From: Thiobaca trueperi
GTDB taxonomy: Bacteria; Pseudomonadota; Gammaproteobacteria; Chromatiales; Chromatiaceae
DNA length: 64,000 bases
Reading direction: 5' to 3'
Assembly: GCF_004342175.1 (NCBI RefSeq)
Contig: NZ_SMAO01000001.1
Location: 496,001 to 560,000, forward strand
The translations under genes were made by a program, and so were the position numbers. The notes beneath the pieces are model-generated. The model did no database searches, was not told the DNA's origin, and saw only the letters and a program-made list of their open reading frames with translations. Positions 46,465 through 55,349 of the stretch are shown one piece after another. Positions within the stretch are counted from its first letter, which is position 1, and the number at the start of each line of letters is the position of its first letter.

Positions 46465-47650
46465 AGCTAAAGCCTGGGGATTCCGGGAGGGATCACGCGG
46501 CATGGCGCGTCTCCCATTCGAGGGTCGTTCCGACCCCGGCCATGAGCGTGTTGATCGCGGCGTTTTGATCGCGATCATGAGGGGTTCCACACCCCGAACA
46601 CACCCACTTCCTCACTGACAGTCCTGCTAGGCCGGTGGGTCCAGACAGGCACCCACAAGCCGAGCAGATCCTGGTGGAATAGCGGGAATCGACTTCGAGA
46701 TACTGCGTACCGCCGGTAGGGCTCTTGTACGCCAGCATCGCGCGAAGTTGAGCATGGGCACTGGAAGCCACACTCTTCCCAAACGTCCGGGCCATTCCTT
46801 GGGTATTGTCCTTGGAAAACACGATGACCGCATTTTCCTGGACCAGCCGCAACGACAGCTTGTGATTGCGGTCTTTGCGCTGGTTCTTGATCCGTTCATG
46901 GAGGCGGGCGGTCAGCTTGCGGTTGATCCCGCGCTGCGCCTGCCCCAACCGCTCCAGCGAGCGTTGCAGTTCTCGGGGATGCGTCACCTTCTCACCATCG
47001 GAAAGGGTCAGCAGGTCGATGAACCCCGGATCGATACCGATTGCGCCATCACCCGTCGAGACGATGGGCGCGCGTTCGGCGTCGATAAACAGGCACAGAT
47101 ACCAGCCCGAGGCGCGCTTGACGAGGCGGGCGCACTTGATCTTGCCGGACGGAATGTCTTGCTGGTGAAAGCGCAGCGAGCCGATGCCGGGGAGCTTGAC
47201 GCGGTTTCCTTCGATGGTCCGCAACGGGTCAGGAAACGGGATGCTGTTGAGCTTGTTGCGTATCCCCTTGAGCCGTGGCTTGCCGCCGAGCTTCTTGAAA
47301 CAGCGGCTCCAGGCGGTATGCGCCATCAGCAGCATGCCTTGCAACGTGTGGCTGGGGATGCCAATCTTCTGTCCGTGCCCGGCCAGCAGGTTCTGAAAGG
47401 TCTGTTTGGAGTAATAAACCTCACCCTTGGCATCATTCTCGATCTTGCGGATCGCCCAGTTCCAGACCCCGGTCAGCATGAACAGCCAGCCGTTGAGCAA
47501 TGTTTCCTGGGTGACGTTGAGACGCAGCTTGAGTTGGGTCTGGATCATGGTTTCGATCAGCTTCTGTTGGTCGGTGAACGGTCATACGTTTCGTGATACC
47601 AAGTCAAGAAAGCGTCGGCTTAACCCCACGCATGAAGGCGGGGGATTGCG
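46460..47650 (-). mobile_element. IS1341-type (IS200/IS605 superfamily) element with tnpB only
   Basis: A tnpB gene is flanked by imperfect hairpins typical of this superfamily. At the right end, minus strand, CCCCAGGC, TTTA and GCTATGGGG lie next to yhaO. At the left end CCCCCGCC, TTCAT and GCGTGGGG lie near 47620-47645. No tnpA (Y1 transposase) is present, so movement would need one in trans. No target duplication is expected for this type. The end coordinates are approximate. Confidence 0.7.
46493..47548 (-). CDS. tnpB: TnpB-family RNA-guided nuclease-like protein, atypical RuvC
   Basis: The 351-residue protein shows the RuvC-I aspartate in IGIDPGFIDLLTL, a zinc finger (CSACG and CSGCG), and the RuvC-III aspartate in PHDRDQNAAINTL. 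The usual RuvC-II glutamate (as in VIEDL) is replaced: the segment reads AVIVFSKDNTQGMARTFGKS. Either nuclease activity is lost, or the protein belongs to the TnpB subgroups in which the glutamate has moved; a candidate lies in YLEVDSRYST. TnpB proteins use an RNA from the element's right end to target DNA. The protein is otherwise full length. Confidence 0.88.
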   Translation of the reverse strand: MIQTQLKLRLNVTQETLLNGWLFMLTGVWNWAIRKIENDAKGEVYYSKQTFQNLLAGHGQKIGIPSHTLQGMLLMAHTAWSRCFKKLGGKPRLKGIRNKLNSIPFPDPLRTIEGNRVKLPGIGSLRFHQQDIPSGKIKCARLVKRASGWYLCLFIDAERAPIVSTGDGAIGIDPGFIDLLTLSDGEKVTHPRELQRSLERLGQAQRGINRKLTARLHERIKNQRKDRNHKLSLRLVQENAVIVFSKDNTQGMARTFGKSVASSAHAQLRAMLAYKSPTGGTQYLEVDSRYSTRICSACGCLSGPTGLAGLSVRKWVCSGCGTPHDRDQNAAINTLMAGVGTTLEWETRHAA

Positions 47651-47812
47651 CCGACAAGACGTTCAATCTCGCTCCCCATGACGGATCCGCCAAACCGTCC
47701 GCTCAATGCGATGCGTCGCGCGTGCCCTCAGGGCCGTCGCGCGTTATCCTATCGTAATTGAACCATCATCATGCCATTGAGAGTGCTCGCCACACGCGGG
47801 GAAGATGCCGAT

Positions 47813-49132
47813 ATGACCAGCCAGACACCCATTTTTCACGTCTCCCGAAACCTGTTCAGGATCACCCTGGCGCTGTTGCTGCTGTCTGGACTGACGGCCT
47901 GCAATGGGCTGGCCGGTTTTGCCGCGAAGCCCGACGCCAGACCGGGCGAAACCCTGGAGGCCAAACCCAAACCTGCACCCGCGACGGCGACGGCAGAGAC
48001 CGAGGAACCGATCGAAGAGAGCAAGCCCAAACCCAGCCCGCTTTATGAATGGAAAGGCGATGGCCGTCGGGTGTCACGGATCGTAGTGAACACCAATGAA
48101 CAGAAGGCGCACTTCTACGCGGGCGAGGATGAAATCGGCTGGAGCACAGTCGCCACTGGTATCTCCAAATACCCAACCCCAACCGGTGATTTCGCCGTGA
48201 TGGAAAAGGTCGAGAACAAACGCTCCAATCTCTACGGCAAGGTCTATGGCAAAGGCGGTCAGGTCATTAAAAGCAGCGTCAAGGTCGGTCGCGATCCGAT
48301 TCCGGCGGGCGGACGCTTCGAGGGCTCGCACATGCCCTACTTCATGCGCCTGACCCATGACGGCGTCGGTCTGCACGCTGGGCCGATCCCGAATCCCGGC
48401 CAGCCGGCCTCACACGGTTGTATCCGCATGCCGCGCCAGCTCGCCCCGGTGCTCTTCAAGCATGTCTCCAACGGTACCCAGGTCGCCATCGTCGGCAAGG
48501 GACCGAGTTACGGCAATTATGTCGAAAAGCAGCGCGCCATCGCGGCAGCGCGCGCAGCCGAACAGCGGCGGGTCGCGGCGCAGAAGGCCGAGGAAGCGGC
48601 CAGGGCGCAGCAAATTGCCGCCAATGAGCCGACGGCGCCTGCCCAGTCGCCCGCGACGACAACCCCCCTGGCACCGCCGACACAGACCATCCCCGGTCGC
48701 GTCATTGAGGAACAGGCTCAGGCCAAGGACGATCTGGCGATTGTCGAGCCCGTCACCACACCGACCACAGGTGAGACCAAGCTCAAGGCCGAGCCGGTTC
48801 CGCCAGTCGCCCCTGCGCCAACGCCAGTCCAGGAGGTGAAGCCGACGCCCGACACGGCGGCAACCGTGACGCCAGGCATTCCGCAGCCGAGTCCGGCGCC
48901 AACCGAGCCAACCGCTCCGGCACCCGCTCAGGTCACGCCTGCCCCTGCGCTGCCAGCCGCCCCGGCAGCACCGGCCCAACCGGCGCCGATCCAGCCTGTG
49001 CCTGTCGCCCAGCCGACACCGGCACCTCAGCCCCCTGCGCCAGCAGCCAAGCCTGAGCCAGTCGCCGCGCCGCCTCAGCCCGCCCCGGCTGCACCCGCGC
49101 CCGCCGCCCCGTCGGAAAACAAAGCGGGATGA
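47813..49132 (+). CDS. L,D-transpeptidase (YkuD domain) lipoprotein with Pro/Ala-rich tail
   Basis: The product of about 439 residues has a signal peptide with lipobox (LLLLSGLTAC). After a charged linker, a YkuD domain follows with GVGLHAGPIPNPGQPASHGC and the catalytic Cys in HGCIRMP. Such enzymes cross-link peptidoglycan or attach proteins to it in the periplasm. The C-terminal 190 or so residues begin helical and Ala/Arg/Glu rich, then become a long Pro-Ala-Thr stretch that probably spans the periplasm. An ATG at 47771 would place 14 residues before the signal peptide, so 47813 is preferred. The stop overlaps the aminotransferase start (ATGA). Confidence 0.9.
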   Translation: MTSQTPIFHVSRNLFRITLALLLLSGLTACNGLAGFAAKPDARPGETLEAKPKPAPATATAETEEPIEESKPKPSPLYEWKGDGRRVSRIVVNTNEQKAHFYAGEDEIGWSTVATGISKYPTPTGDFAVMEKVENKRSNLYGKVYGKGGQVIKSSVKVGRDPIPAGGRFEGSHMPYFMRLTHDGVGLHAGPIPNPGQPASHGCIRMPRQLAPVLFKHVSNGTQVAIVGKGPSYGNYVEKQRAIAAARAAEQRRVAAQKAEEAARAQQIAANEPTAPAQSPATTTPLAPPTQTIPGRVIEEQAQAKDDLAIVEPVTTPTTGETKLKAEPVPPVAPAPTPVQEVKPTPDTAATVTPGIPQPSPAPTEPTAPAPAQVTPAPALPAAPAAPAQPAPIQPVPVAQPTPAPQPPAPAAKPEPVAAPPQPAPAAPAPAAPSENKAG

Positions 49133-50265
49133 CCGACGAATTCCCGCTTGATCCGGGGCTCTGCCATCTGAACCACGCCGCCGTCGGCCCCTGGCCCCGA
49201 CGCACCGCCGAGGCGGTGGCGCGGTTCGCAGCGGAGAATGCGCGGCAGGGCTCGCTCGACTACCCGCGCTGGCTGGCGACCGAACAGCGTCTGCGCGAGC
49301 GTCTGGCGCGGCTGATCGGGGCCGGGTCGAGCGCGGACATCGCCCTGGTCAAGAACACCTCGGAGGCGCTCTCGGTCATTGCCCAGGGGATCGACTGGCG
49401 GGACGGCGATGTCATCGTCGGGATCAAGCAGGAATTCCCGTCCAACCGCATCGTCTGGGAATCGCTGGCGACTCAGGGCGTCGCCTGGTGCGGTCTGGAT
49501 CTGGAGCAGTCGGCGGATCCGGAGGCCGATCTCATCGCGCTCTGCGACGACCGCACACGAATGCTTGCCATCAGTTGGGTGCAGTATGGCCGTGGACTGC
49601 GGCTGGATCTGGCGCGGCTCGGCGCCTTCTGTCGGGCCAATGGCATTCTTTTCTGCGTCGATGCGATCCAGGGTCTGGGCGCACTGCCCTTCGCGCTCGA
49701 CGACATGCAGGCCGATTTCGTGGTCGCCGACGGTCACAAATGGATGCTGGGACCGGAGGGTGTCGCCCTGCTGTATGTCCGTCCCGACCTGCGCCCGACC
49801 CTGACCCTGCGTCAGTTCGGCTGGCACATGGTGGAACATCCGGGCGATTTCGAGCGACGCGACTGGGCTCCTGCCGCCGACGCACGCCGCTTCGAGTGCG
49901 GCAGCCCGAATCTGCTCGGCATCCAGGCGCTGGAGGCCAGTCTGTCATTGCTGGAGGAGATCGGCCTGGATGAGATCCAGAAACGGCTGGAGACGCGCAT
50001 CGACCATCTGATCGGACTCATCGACCGGCGCGGTTTTGAACTGCTCACCCCGCGCGACCCCGCGCGCCGCGCCGGCATCCTCACCTTCCGCGTGCCCGAT
50101 ATCTCCGCCGACCGGCTCTATCACGGCCTCATGGCGCGGCAGGTGTTCTGCGCCCCGCGCGGCGGCGGCATTCGCTTCTCGCCCCATTTTTACACCCCGT
50201 TCGCGGTCATTGAACGGGCGATGGAGATCCTCGACGAGATCCTGTCATCCAATGGACAGGATTAA
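49129..50265 (+). CDS. Class V aminotransferase (cysteine-desulfurase-like)
   Basis: The 378-residue fold-type I PLP enzyme begins with FPLDPGLCHLNHAAVGPWPR, a feature of kynureninase/SufS-like class V enzymes. The PLP lysine is in VVADGHKWMLGPEGVALLYV, and the PLP-binding aspartate is in ILFCVDAIQGLG. The C-terminal GGGIRFSPHFYTPFAVIERA is standard. No catalytic-cysteine loop typical of IscS is evident, so the substrate is unknown. The last residues and the TAA stop (SSNGQD-stop) are encoded by the beginning of a family-1 repeat. It overlaps the L,D-transpeptidase gene and is probably co-transcribed with it. Confidence 0.85.
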   Translation: MTDEFPLDPGLCHLNHAAVGPWPRRTAEAVARFAAENARQGSLDYPRWLATEQRLRERLARLIGAGSSADIALVKNTSEALSVIAQGIDWRDGDVIVGIKQEFPSNRIVWESLATQGVAWCGLDLEQSADPEADLIALCDDRTRMLAISWVQYGRGLRLDLARLGAFCRANGILFCVDAIQGLGALPFALDDMQADFVVADGHKWMLGPEGVALLYVRPDLRPTLTLRQFGWHMVEHPGDFERRDWAPAADARRFECGSPNLLGIQALEASLSLLEEIGLDEIQKRLETRIDHLIGLIDRRGFELLTPRDPARRAGILTFRVPDISADRLYHGLMARQVFCAPRGGGIRFSPHFYTPFAVIERAMEILDEILSSNGQD

Positions 50266-50361
50266 CAGGATTCCGCAGGATTGACAGGGTTTTAAAACCC
50301 CTGTCTGAACTCAAACCAATCCATCCTGTGAATCTTGAAAAATCCTGTTAATCCTGTCTAT
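50252..50361. repeat. Family-1 palindromic repeat at the aminotransferase stop
   Basis: AATGGACAGGATTAACAGGA is mirrored by ATCCTGTTAATCCTGTCTAT about 80 bp later. It provides the TAA stop of the upstream gene and fills the gap to the convergent DUF2750 gene. Confidence 0.9.
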
Positions 50362-50367
50362 TCCCTT

Positions 50368-50754
50368 TTACAGACCCGGCCCGCGCTCCTCCTGGAGATC
50401 CTGAAGCAAAGTCAGTGGATCGATGACGATGGCCGATCCATCCGGCGCGGGGAAGACCGACACCAGACGCCCATCGCGCGCCATACCGGTCAGCCAGCGG
50501 TCCATGAAGACATCGAGCGTCAGGGGTTCGGCGCGACAGTCGGACCAGTCGTCATCGGCCAGCGCCTCGGCCAGGGCGGGTGCGGGCCAGAAAGGAAAGC
50601 ATTCGTGGCCTTCGTCGTCGCGGAAGGCGACGAAGCCGCCCTCCCCTTTGAGCGCCCAGACCCTGCCCTGCGCGGTCGCTTCGGTCACAAAGAGAAAATA
50701 GCGTTCAGGTGCAGGCAGGCTGAAGGCGTCGGATGAGGCGTGTGGTGCAGTCAT
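50368..50754 (-). CDS. DUF2750-family protein
   Basis: The 128-residue cytosolic protein matches DUF2750: RYFLFVTEATAQGRVWALKG, then GFVAFRDDEGHECFPFWPAP, and a C-terminal LVSVFPAPDGSAIVIDPLTL. Function is unknown for the family. ATG 50754 (MTAPHASS) is chosen; an upstream in-frame ATG at 50829 would add 25 residues of uncertain value. It faces the aminotransferase gene. Confidence 0.82.
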   Translation of the reverse strand: MTAPHASSDAFSLPAPERYFLFVTEATAQGRVWALKGEGGFVAFRDDEGHECFPFWPAPALAEALADDDWSDCRAEPLTLDVFMDRWLTGMARDGRLVSVFPAPDGSAIVIDPLTLLQDLQEERGPGL

Positions 50755-50896
50755 GGAGATCAATGGCCCTGATGGCAGGTTGCGAACGCTGTGCTCGCGA
50801 GCATGAGACAGGCACTCTAGCAGCCGCACGCCAGCCGGGCAAAGACTTGGGAGAGGTTCTGAAAACCTGCTGCCGGGATCGGGACATTGAGATTTC

Positions 50897-50916
50897 GACA
50901 GGATTCACAGGATGAA
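50897..50916. repeat. Short family-1 half copy
   Basis: TCGACAGGATTCACAGGATG is one arm of family 1 without its partner, between DUF2750 and the Maf-type gene. Confidence 0.6.
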
Positions 50917-51000
50917 AATTATTGAAAACAGGCGCTTACAGCCACGGATATGCACTTTGCCGGAACACACCTTAAAACCATGAGCCATTATTCCCCTTCC

Positions 51001-51597
51001 ATGCCATCCGCTTCCCCCTCGCTGGTTCTGGCCTCGACCTCACCCTACCGTCGCGCGCTGCTGGAACGGCTGGGCCTGACTTTCGCCACCGCCGCGCCCG
51101 ATGTCGATGAGGCCCGCCGCCCCGGCGAACCGCCGCAGGTGCTGGTGCTGCGACTGGCCGAGGCGAAGGCGCGCGCGGTCGCTGCGTCACATCCCGACGC
51201 GCTCATCATCGGTTCGGATCAGGTCGCCTGTCTCGATGACGCCGTGCTCGGCAAACCCGGCGACCGCGCCGGCGCCATCGCCCAACTGGAACGGGCGTCC
51301 GGGCGCACGGTGCTCTTTCAGACCGGGCTCTGTCTGCTGGATGCCCGCAGCGGTCGCGCGCAGACCCTGGTTGAGCCGTTTCGGGTGCATTTTCGTCCAC
51401 TGAGCCGAGCGCGGATCGAGGGCTATCTGGATCGCGAGCAACCGTACAACTGCGCTGGCAGCTTCAAATCCGAAGGGCTCGGGATCGCACTCTTCGAGCG
51501 TCTTGAAGGCGAAGACCCCAACGCCCTGATCGGCCTGCCGCTGATCCGTCTGATTCCTCTTCTTGAAGCCGCTGGCATCTTCCCGCTGGGGGTCTGA
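51001..51597 (+). CDS. yceF: Maf/YceF-type nucleotide pyrophosphatase
   Basis: The 198-residue enzyme hydrolyses modified nucleoside triphosphates, 7-methyl-GTP in the YceF branch. The family signature is LVLASTSPYRRALLERLGLT, followed by DVDEARRPGEPPQ, IIGSDQVACLDDAVLGKPGD, and GSFKSEGLGIALFERLEGED with GLPLIRLIPLL. The CAGSFKSEGLG context fits YceF rather than the dTTP-specific Maf. ATG 51001 is used because the conserved region starts at once; ATGs at 50950 and 50980 are alternatives. Confidence 0.92.
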   Translation: MPSASPSLVLASTSPYRRALLERLGLTFATAAPDVDEARRPGEPPQVLVLRLAEAKARAVAASHPDALIIGSDQVACLDDAVLGKPGDRAGAIAQLERASGRTVLFQTGLCLLDARSGRAQTLVEPFRVHFRPLSRARIEGYLDREQPYNCAGSFKSEGLGIALFERLEGEDPNALIGLPLIRLIPLLEAAGIFPLGV

Positions 51598-51708
51598 AAG
51601 CAACGGCAAGACCGGCATTTTCGCCTTGCAAGACCGTCGCTTGTGCGCGACACTTCAGACTTTGCAAGAGACCCCGCAGCGGGTCGATCCGCCAAGAGGA
51701 ACCGCGAC

Positions 51709-53205
51709 ATGCGCCCTGCACCCCTCAACGCCCGCCTGCTCTGGACCCTGCCCGTTTCGCTTGCGATCCTGCTCCTGGCCGGCTGCGCCGGATCCGGCGG
51801 CGAACGCCCGATCACCCAGGAACAGCGCGATTACGGCGATTCGGCGACTTTCCCGGTCCCACCCGAGATTCAACAAAATGTCGATTTCTGGCGTCATGTC
51901 TATGGCGTCTGGAGCCGGGGCGAAGTCGCGCTTCACGACGAAGAACACATGGGCGTCATCTATGAAGTCGCGCGGATTCCCGGCCCCATTCAGGCCGGCT
52001 ACAGCGAATCCCAGAAGGCGTGGCTCGACTCGCGCATGAACTATTACAAGAGCCGGCTCAGGATGCTTGAGGAACAGGTGCGCAGCGGTCAGACCCCGAG
52101 CCCAAATGATCGCGAGCTGCTCGCCAAATTCGAGCAGGATGGCGGTGTGGCGGGCGTCTATGGCGCCTCGGAGCGGATCCGCGCCCAGCGCGGTCTGCAC
52201 GAACGCTTCAAGCGCGGACTCGAAATCAGCGGGCGCTATGATCCGGCCTTCCGCGAAATCATGCGCAGCCACGGCGTTCCCGAAGACCTCGCCTATCTGC
52301 CGCATGTGGAATCGTCTTTTCAGACCAATGCCAAATCCAGCGTCGGCGCAGGCGGTGTGTGGCAATTCATGCCGGCTACCGGCAGGATGTACATGACTGT
52401 CGATGACATCATCGACGAACGCTATGACCCCATCCTTGCCGCCGATGGCGCGGCACGCTATCTGGCGAAGGCGCATCAGAAACTGGGAAGCTGGCCGCTC
52501 GCCATCACCTCCTATAACCACGGCAAAGGCGGTATGGCCAATGCCAAAGCGCAGCACGGCAATGACATCGGGCGCATCGTCAAGCAATATAAAGGCCCGG
52601 CCTTTGGTTTCGCCTCGCGCAATTTCTATTCCGAATTCATCGCCGCCCGTGAGGTCGCCAGCCATCCCGAACGCTATTTCCCCGAAGGCGTCCAGTTCGA
52701 GCAACCCTGGCCGCACGACCGTCTGGTGCTGCGTCACAGTATGCCCGCCGATCATGTGGCGCAGCACTATGGCACCTCCACCGCACGTCTCGCCGATCTG
52801 AACCTGCACTGGAGCGGCAAGGCGCGCGAAGGCCGCGCCCATCTGCCCGCTGGCAGCACGGTCTGGCTCCCCGCCGGCTCGATGCAGCGGGTTGCCAGTC
52901 AGCCGCCGCCAGTCACGGTCATGCTGGCGCGTGCCGAGCCTGAGCCCAGGGCGGTGGTGGCGATGAAACCGGCGTCGGCATCGAAAACGGTGCGCGGTCA
53001 GGCGGTTGCCAGGGTCGAAAAGTCCGCACCCAACCCAGCCACCGCAGCCGCCAAGACCCGTTACCATGTCGTCAAACCCCAGGAAACGCTCTATCGGGTT
53101 GCCGTGCTGAATGGTCTCTCGGTCGATGAATTGCGGCGGCTCAACAAGATGCGACCAAATGACAACAACATCCGTCCGGGGCAAAGATTGAAGGTAGGGA
53201 TCTGA
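51709..53205 (+). CDS. mltD: Membrane-bound lytic murein transglycosylase D-like protein
   Basis: The 498-residue product has a lipoprotein signal (LAILLLAGCAGS). The SLT domain shows the catalytic glutamate in LAYLPHVESSFQTNAKSSVG and the AGGVWQFMPATGRMYM and DGAARYLAKAHQKLGSWPLA segments. A LysM-like module in LRHSMPADHVAQHYGTSTAR and a clear C-terminal LysM (YHVVKPQETLYRVAVLNGLS) bind glycan. It cleaves peptidoglycan to 1,6-anhydromuropeptides in the periplasm. ATG 51709 has AGAGGA upstream and starts the signal peptide. Confidence 0.93.
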   Translation: MRPAPLNARLLWTLPVSLAILLLAGCAGSGGERPITQEQRDYGDSATFPVPPEIQQNVDFWRHVYGVWSRGEVALHDEEHMGVIYEVARIPGPIQAGYSESQKAWLDSRMNYYKSRLRMLEEQVRSGQTPSPNDRELLAKFEQDGGVAGVYGASERIRAQRGLHERFKRGLEISGRYDPAFREIMRSHGVPEDLAYLPHVESSFQTNAKSSVGAGGVWQFMPATGRMYMTVDDIIDERYDPILAADGAARYLAKAHQKLGSWPLAITSYNHGKGGMANAKAQHGNDIGRIVKQYKGPAFGFASRNFYSEFIAAREVASHPERYFPEGVQFEQPWPHDRLVLRHSMPADHVAQHYGTSTARLADLNLHWSGKAREGRAHLPAGSTVWLPAGSMQRVASQPPPVTVMLARAEPEPRAVVAMKPASASKTVRGQAVARVEKSAPNPATAAAKTRYHVVKPQETLYRVAVLNGLSVDELRRLNKMRPNDNNIRPGQRLKVGI

Positions 53206-53206
53206 A

Positions 53207-53326
53207 CCGCGTCCAGAGTGACAGGCGTTGATGGACGCCCGGTCATGTGGCGGCTAACTGTTGATCAGTCGCCAGTAAGGTTGGACAAATGCACGGCCCC
53301 CCGCAGTACTGGACGCGGTTTAACCT
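53207..53326. repeat. TTAAACCGCG-family repeat, diverged copy
   Basis: GAACCGCGTCCAGAGTGACA at the left and GTACTGGACGCGGTTTAACC at the right bound a palindromic stretch after mltD. The rest of the gap to 53463 shows only the GAGGAA ribosome site of the next gene. Confidence 0.75.
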
Positions 53327-53462
53327 GAATCGGTGACACGGGTCGCTTGATCGAAAACCGGGTTAAGCTACACTTGGCGGGCGCCCGTTGCGACCTGTCA
53401 CTGCGTCCTCCATGCGTCTGAGCGCGAGCCTTTTTCAAGCGACATATTTAGAGGAATGAACG

Positions 53463-55073
53463 ATGAAGCCCCTCGTCTCACTCGCCATGAGTCTGGCTCT
53501 GCTGATTCCGGTCGCCGCCAGCCAAGCGGACTCGCTCGGCGATTATCCACCTCCTTCGGATCCCTGTCTGGCCGACCGGCAGGCCGCTTATACGGCGGGC
53601 TATAACGCGGGCGATCTGAATGGCTACAACCGCGGCTATGCGATCGGCTTCTCCGATGGAACCGGGGCCGGCATCGCCAGATGCTTCGCCAATCCGGCAG
53701 ACTGCAATATCTCTCTGGCCTCCTGTCTGCCCGATCCCGATTACGGCGAAACCGAGCCGAATGACAATCTCATCGCTGCCGATCCGCTGAAATTCAACAC
53801 GAAATACTGGGCGCAGAGTTATGGCGCCGCTGACCAGGATTGGTTTTATATCGAAACGACGGCCGCCAACCAGAATCTCGCAGTCACCTTTGCGGTGCCG
53901 AACCTGAACGGCGCCAACCTGCTTCAAGGCAACCCGTCAATCTGGAATCTGACGATCCGGGATGCGGCAGGCAATGTCTTCGCCAATTTCGATACCAATA
54001 CCATCGGTTCCTTCATCACGCAGGAGGAACTGGATAAAAAGCCCTATCAAATGACCTATCGGGCCACGCTTGGCCTGGTTGGAACCTATTATCTTGTCGT
54101 GCAGCAGAGCGACAAGACTGTGAAAAATGCTTATACCTACAGTATTGCAGCGTCCCCGCTGGAGAATACCGACCTGGACGGCAAGCAGCCCATCGTGGGT
54201 TTTTATGATTCAGAGATCGAACCGAATGACGTGCCAAGCCGCGCCAATCCGCTGGCGACGAGCGTGACCATGTTTGGGTTGATCAATCTGACCTTCAATA
54301 CGCCTTTGCCGACAGATGAAACCTATGTCTGGGGTCAGGGCGAAAATGACTGGTTTGTTTACAATACTGCCGGCAATGAGATCATCAGTCTGACGTTCTG
54401 CGCCAAAGAGGCATGCGGCCCTGGCAACTGGTTCGTTGAAATCTATGACAAAACCACAGCCCAGAAACTGGAGGACGGGGCCTTGCTCAAGGATGTCAAG
54501 CCGTTGCTCGCCTTCAACACCGACACGGTCAATCAGCCATCCGCCATCTACCGGCTTGGACTGAAAGATCCCGGCTATTATTTCATGCGGGTCAATCACA
54601 AACGGCTTTTCGATGCGCCCTGTCTTGGCCATCAATTTGTCTCGACCGCTACTGATAGTGGTTTTATCGGCTCATGCGAATGCGCAAGTGGGAATTCCTG
54701 CGATGTGCCATCGGATGGTTGCAGCGAAGACGCGCTGGGACTGCAATGCAAGCAGGAAACGAAGACCTGTAATCCAGGAATCGATCCAGGATGTCTGCTC
54801 GCGGATGGTCAAGGCGGAAGACCACAATATCCGGCTGGTTGTCCATTGAAAGAAGATCCTGAAAATCCAGACAAGATCACGACCCCTTGCCAAACTTACC
54901 AGACGCTCGCGCGTTGCAGCTGCTCAAGTTATGGTGGGGTGGTTGAAATTCCGGAAAACGAATACTCCGGCCCCTACAACTTCACCTGGTTCGGCACCAA
55001 ACTGCCCCCGAACACCATCGATACCGACGCCTATCTGGACTTCCTGAACCGCTCCAATCCCTATACGCCTTAG
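53463..55073 (+). CDS. Secreted cysteine-rich protein with PPC-like repeats, unknown function
   Basis: The 536-residue protein has a signal peptide (MKPLVSLAMSLALLIPVAAS, cleaved near SQA-D). Residues 40-75 hold a GY/AG-rich stretch (AAYTAGYNAGDLNGYNRGYA). Two beta-rich units follow, each opening with an EPND motif (YGETEPNDNLIAADPL and SEIEPNDVPSRANPLA) and containing a DWF core, as in bacterial pre-peptidase C-terminal (PPC) domains. The last 150 residues contain many cysteines (SCECASGNSCDVPSDGCSED) and probably disulfide bonds. No catalytic domain is recognised. It may be a periplasmic or surface binding protein; that is inference. Confidence 0.8.
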   Translation: MKPLVSLAMSLALLIPVAASQADSLGDYPPPSDPCLADRQAAYTAGYNAGDLNGYNRGYAIGFSDGTGAGIARCFANPADCNISLASCLPDPDYGETEPNDNLIAADPLKFNTKYWAQSYGAADQDWFYIETTAANQNLAVTFAVPNLNGANLLQGNPSIWNLTIRDAAGNVFANFDTNTIGSFITQEELDKKPYQMTYRATLGLVGTYYLVVQQSDKTVKNAYTYSIAASPLENTDLDGKQPIVGFYDSEIEPNDVPSRANPLATSVTMFGLINLTFNTPLPTDETYVWGQGENDWFVYNTAGNEIISLTFCAKEACGPGNWFVEIYDKTTAQKLEDGALLKDVKPLLAFNTDTVNQPSAIYRLGLKDPGYYFMRVNHKRLFDAPCLGHQFVSTATDSGFIGSCECASGNSCDVPSDGCSEDALGLQCKQETKTCNPGIDPGCLLADGQGGRPQYPAGCPLKEDPENPDKITTPCQTYQTLARCSCSSYGGVVEIPENEYSGPYNFTWFGTKLPPNTIDTDAYLDFLNRSNPYTP

Positions 55074-55109
55074 CGGACTCTCGGAAGACAGCCTGAGGCT
55101 TCCAGCCAG

Positions 55110-55136
55110 CCGCCCCCGGAACCACACCGGGGGCGG
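55110..55136 (+). terminator. Strong GC hairpin after the secreted protein gene
   Basis: CCGCCCCCGG, a seven-base loop and CCGGGGGCGG form a ten-bp stem soon after the stop codon. No T-run follows, so termination is likely but unproven. The remaining gap to 55350 holds no recognisable gene. Confidence 0.5.
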
Positions 55137-55349
55137 TACAGCGTCCTTCCGCACTCACGGGATTTTCCGTCCCGGTCCAGAAATCAGGGCCACCAGATCA
55201 GGTTCCATCATGGGTAAAAGCAGGTCAGGCTCTCTTGCGTGACGTGAGAATTTCGTTTTTCATGCGCCCTGCGCCGACCTTTCCGCCTGCCACTGACGCC
55301 CGCACGCCAACGAGCAGGCCATCGCTTCCCGATCCCGGAGGATCCTCCC

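Noticed and set aside
48600-49132. Pro/Ala-rich end of the L,D-transpeptidase as a separate gene or error
   Set aside because: It is continuous with the YkuD domain and overlaps the next start in the normal coupled way; such tails are common in cell-wall proteins.
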